A DNA stretch of 7,793 bases from Comamonadaceae bacterium. Its GTDB lineage: Bacteria; Pseudomonadota; Gammaproteobacteria; Burkholderiales; Burkholderiaceae_C. Numbering within the stretch: the first letter of the stretch is position 1; the number at the start of each line of letters is the position of its first letter. A program made the translations under genes and the position numbers. The notes under the pieces were generated by a model that saw nothing but the letters and a program-made list of their open reading frames with translations, ran no database searches and had not been told where the DNA came from. The stretch covers positions 1 to 7,793 of the forward strand of contig CANGOY010000081.1 in assembly GCA_947455585.1 (NCBI GenBank). Direction: 5' to 3'. Below, piece after piece: positions 6,942 through 7,793 of the stretch.

Positions 6942-6971
6942 AAAAGGACAGCCCTTGCGAACTGTCCTTTT
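6942..6971 (-). terminator. Intrinsic (Rho-independent) terminator of the pirin-flavodoxin operon
   Basis: A perfect 10-bp inverted repeat is present: AAAAGGACAG (6942-6951) and CTGTCCTTTT (6962-6971), separated by a 10-nt loop. Read leftward, the stem ends in a T-rich run (CCTTTTTCTTT), as expected for a terminator about 46 nt after the flavodoxin stop codon. Read rightward, it ends TTTTATTT, so it could also act on plus-strand transcripts, although no plus-strand gene ends nearby. Its left foot is only 21 nt from the DUF599 ATG. Confidence 0.85.
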
Positions 6972-6988
6972 ATTTCACACGCCACCTG

Positions 6989-7001
6989 AGGCAGTGTGCC
7001 T
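6989..7001. other. Small hairpin next to the terminator
   Basis: AGGCA (6989-6993) pairs with TGCCT (6997-7001) across a GTG loop, between the flavodoxin stop codon and the main terminator. With only five base pairs it may be fortuitous or may protect the mRNA 3' end. Nothing else is seen between the terminator and the flavodoxin stop. Confidence 0.25.
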
Positions 7002-7016
7002 GACTTGCTTGTAAAT

Positions 7017-7550
7017 TTAAGCGTGCAACTTGGCAGCCACTGCAGCCACGCGCTCGCCATAAGCTTTGGCCGTGTCCAAGTCGCCTTGGGGAATGTCAGC
7101 CGCTGGGCTTGTGGGGCCCACTTGCGCCATCAAGCCAGAGTTAGAACCTAAGCGGTTGATGTTGCCGTCGTTCATGGCGGGCTGACCCACCCACACCATG
7201 CCTTGCTGCATGGCCAAGGTGATGAAGTATTGAATGGTCGACAACTTGTCGCCACTGGGGCTGGCCGAAATGGTGAAGCCGCCAGCGACTTTGTCTTTCC
7301 ATGCGCTGCCGAACCACTGCTTGGATGTGGCGTCAGCAAACTTCTTGAACTGCCAAGACACGGTGCCCATGTAAGTGGGTGAACCAAAGATGATGGCGTC
7401 AGCCGCGTTCAAAGTGTCCCACTCAGCATCGGTGATGTTGCCGTCTGCGTCGATGGCGACGATGGTGGCTTTCGCGCCTTCGGCCACGAATTGGGCCACG
7501 CGTTGTGTGTGGCCGTAGCCTGAGTGATAAACGACGACGGTTTTAGTCAT
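7017..7550 (-). CDS. Flavodoxin-family protein (WrbA-like or NADPH-dependent FMN reductase-like)
   Basis: This 177-residue cytoplasmic flavodoxin-fold protein probably binds FMN and may reduce quinones or act as a general flavin reductase. The N-terminal beta strand TVVVYHS (4-10) leads into the FMN phosphate-binding loop HSGYGHT (9-15). A second flavin-contacting loop, IIFGSPTYMGTVSWQFK (53-69), corresponds to the GTPT loop of WrbA. A third, FTISASPSGDKLSTI (92-106), lies where the isoalloxazine-side loop is expected. It is slightly shorter than E. coli WrbA (198 residues) and its loops differ enough that I do not assign wrbA. The ATG at 7550 is supported by a good Shine-Dalgarno, AGGAA (7561-7557), 6 nt upstream. 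It follows the pirin gene by 48 bp with no terminator between, and is followed by a strong terminator, so it is the last gene of that operon. Fold confident; exact reaction uncertain. Confidence 0.9.
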   Translation of the reverse strand: MTKTVVVYHSGYGHTQRVAQFVAEGAKATIVAIDADGNITDAEWDTLNAADAIIFGSPTYMGTVSWQFKKFADATSKQWFGSAWKDKVAGGFTISASPSGDKLSTIQYFITLAMQQGMVWVGQPAMNDGNINRLGSNSGLMAQVGPTSPAADIPQGDLDTAKAYGERVAAVAAKLHA

Positions 7551-7598
7551 GGTGTGTTCCTGTGATGGTTGAAAAAATTAAACGAAGAATGGAATGAA
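7551..7598 (-). promoter_or_regulatory. Pirin-flavodoxin intergenic spacer with the flavodoxin ribosome binding site
   Basis: This 48-bp AT-rich spacer contains the AGGAA Shine-Dalgarno at 7561-7557. No stem-loop is visible, so transcription probably continues from the pirin gene. A TTTAAT hexamer on the coding strand resembles a -10 element, but I see no acceptable -35 at the right distance and make no promoter call. Confidence 0.5.
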
Positions 7599-7793
7599 TT
7601 ATTGGGCCAAGTCAAACACCAGCACCTCTGCGTCTTCGCCGTGGGTCAAGTGGATGGTTGGCTCGTTGTCCAACAGTGCGGCGTCACCTGTGGCCAAGGC
7701 CACGCCGTTGACTTGCAAGGCGCCGCGAATGAGGTGCACATAGGCTTTGCGGCCAGCGGCAATGTTCAAAGTGGCGGCTTCGTCACCGTCAAA
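7599..7793 (-). CDS. Pirin-family (quercetinase-like bicupin) protein, C-terminal end
   Basis: The last 64 codons and the TAA stop of a gene entering from the right edge are visible. The segment has the look of the C-terminal cupin of pirin/YhaK/YhhW-type proteins: AYVHLIRGALQVNG (residues 17-30 of the visible part), ALATGDAALL (32-41), HGEDAEVLVFDLAQ (51-64). Pirin-type cupins are cytoplasmic; some oxidise quercetin and others have redox-sensing or regulatory roles. The N-terminal cupin, where the metal-binding His/Glu residues are normally found, lies outside the window, so activity cannot be judged. It is the upstream partner of the flavodoxin-family gene, which fits a shared role in redox or quinone/flavonoid metabolism, though that link is inference. 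Confidence 0.85.
   Translation of the reverse strand, partial: FDGDEAATLNIAAGRKAYVHLIRGALQVNGVALATGDAALLDNEPTIHLTHGEDAEVLVFDLAQ

Overview
This window looks like ordinary chromosomal DNA from a betaproteobacterium, most likely Burkholderiales and probably Comamonadaceae-like. The basis is the DnaE N-terminus and active-site sequence, the start of PgsA, and the moderately GC-rich composition with G/C-ending codons. The genus cannot be fixed from sequence alone. Coding density is very high: eight genes, two of them cut by the window edges, and no intergenic gap over 100 bp. I see no tRNA, rRNA, insertion sequence, CRISPR array, phage gene or defence gene.

Left block (1-5423, all minus strand, read right to left): dnaE (DNA polymerase III alpha subunit), then pgsA (phosphatidylglycerophosphate synthase) 8 bp later, then an EamA/DMT-family membrane transporter overlapping pgsA by one base (TAATG), then 28 bp later a tartrate/D-malate-type dehydrogenase that runs off the left edge. 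The tight spacing and lack of any terminator between them suggest one transcript that mixes replication, phospholipid synthesis, transport and hydroxyacid oxidation.

Middle block (5424-6938): a 41-bp divergent intergenic region separates dnaE from trhO (plus strand), which encodes a rhodanese-type tRNA U34 hydroxylase. The region holds outward-facing -10-like hexamers and a central inverted repeat. trhO meets a DUF599 membrane-protein gene (minus strand) tail to tail, and their 3' ends overlap by 35 bp.

Right block (6939-7793, minus strand): the C-terminal end of a pirin-family protein is followed 48 bp later by a flavodoxin-family protein. A clear intrinsic terminator (6942-6971) closes this pair. 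It lies only 21 bp upstream of the DUF599 start codon.

I found no convincing new biological system. The points worth a second look are regulatory or architectural: the compact divergent dnaE/trhO promoter region with possible leaderless starts, the trhO/DUF599 3' overlap, and the terminator crowded against the DUF599 start.
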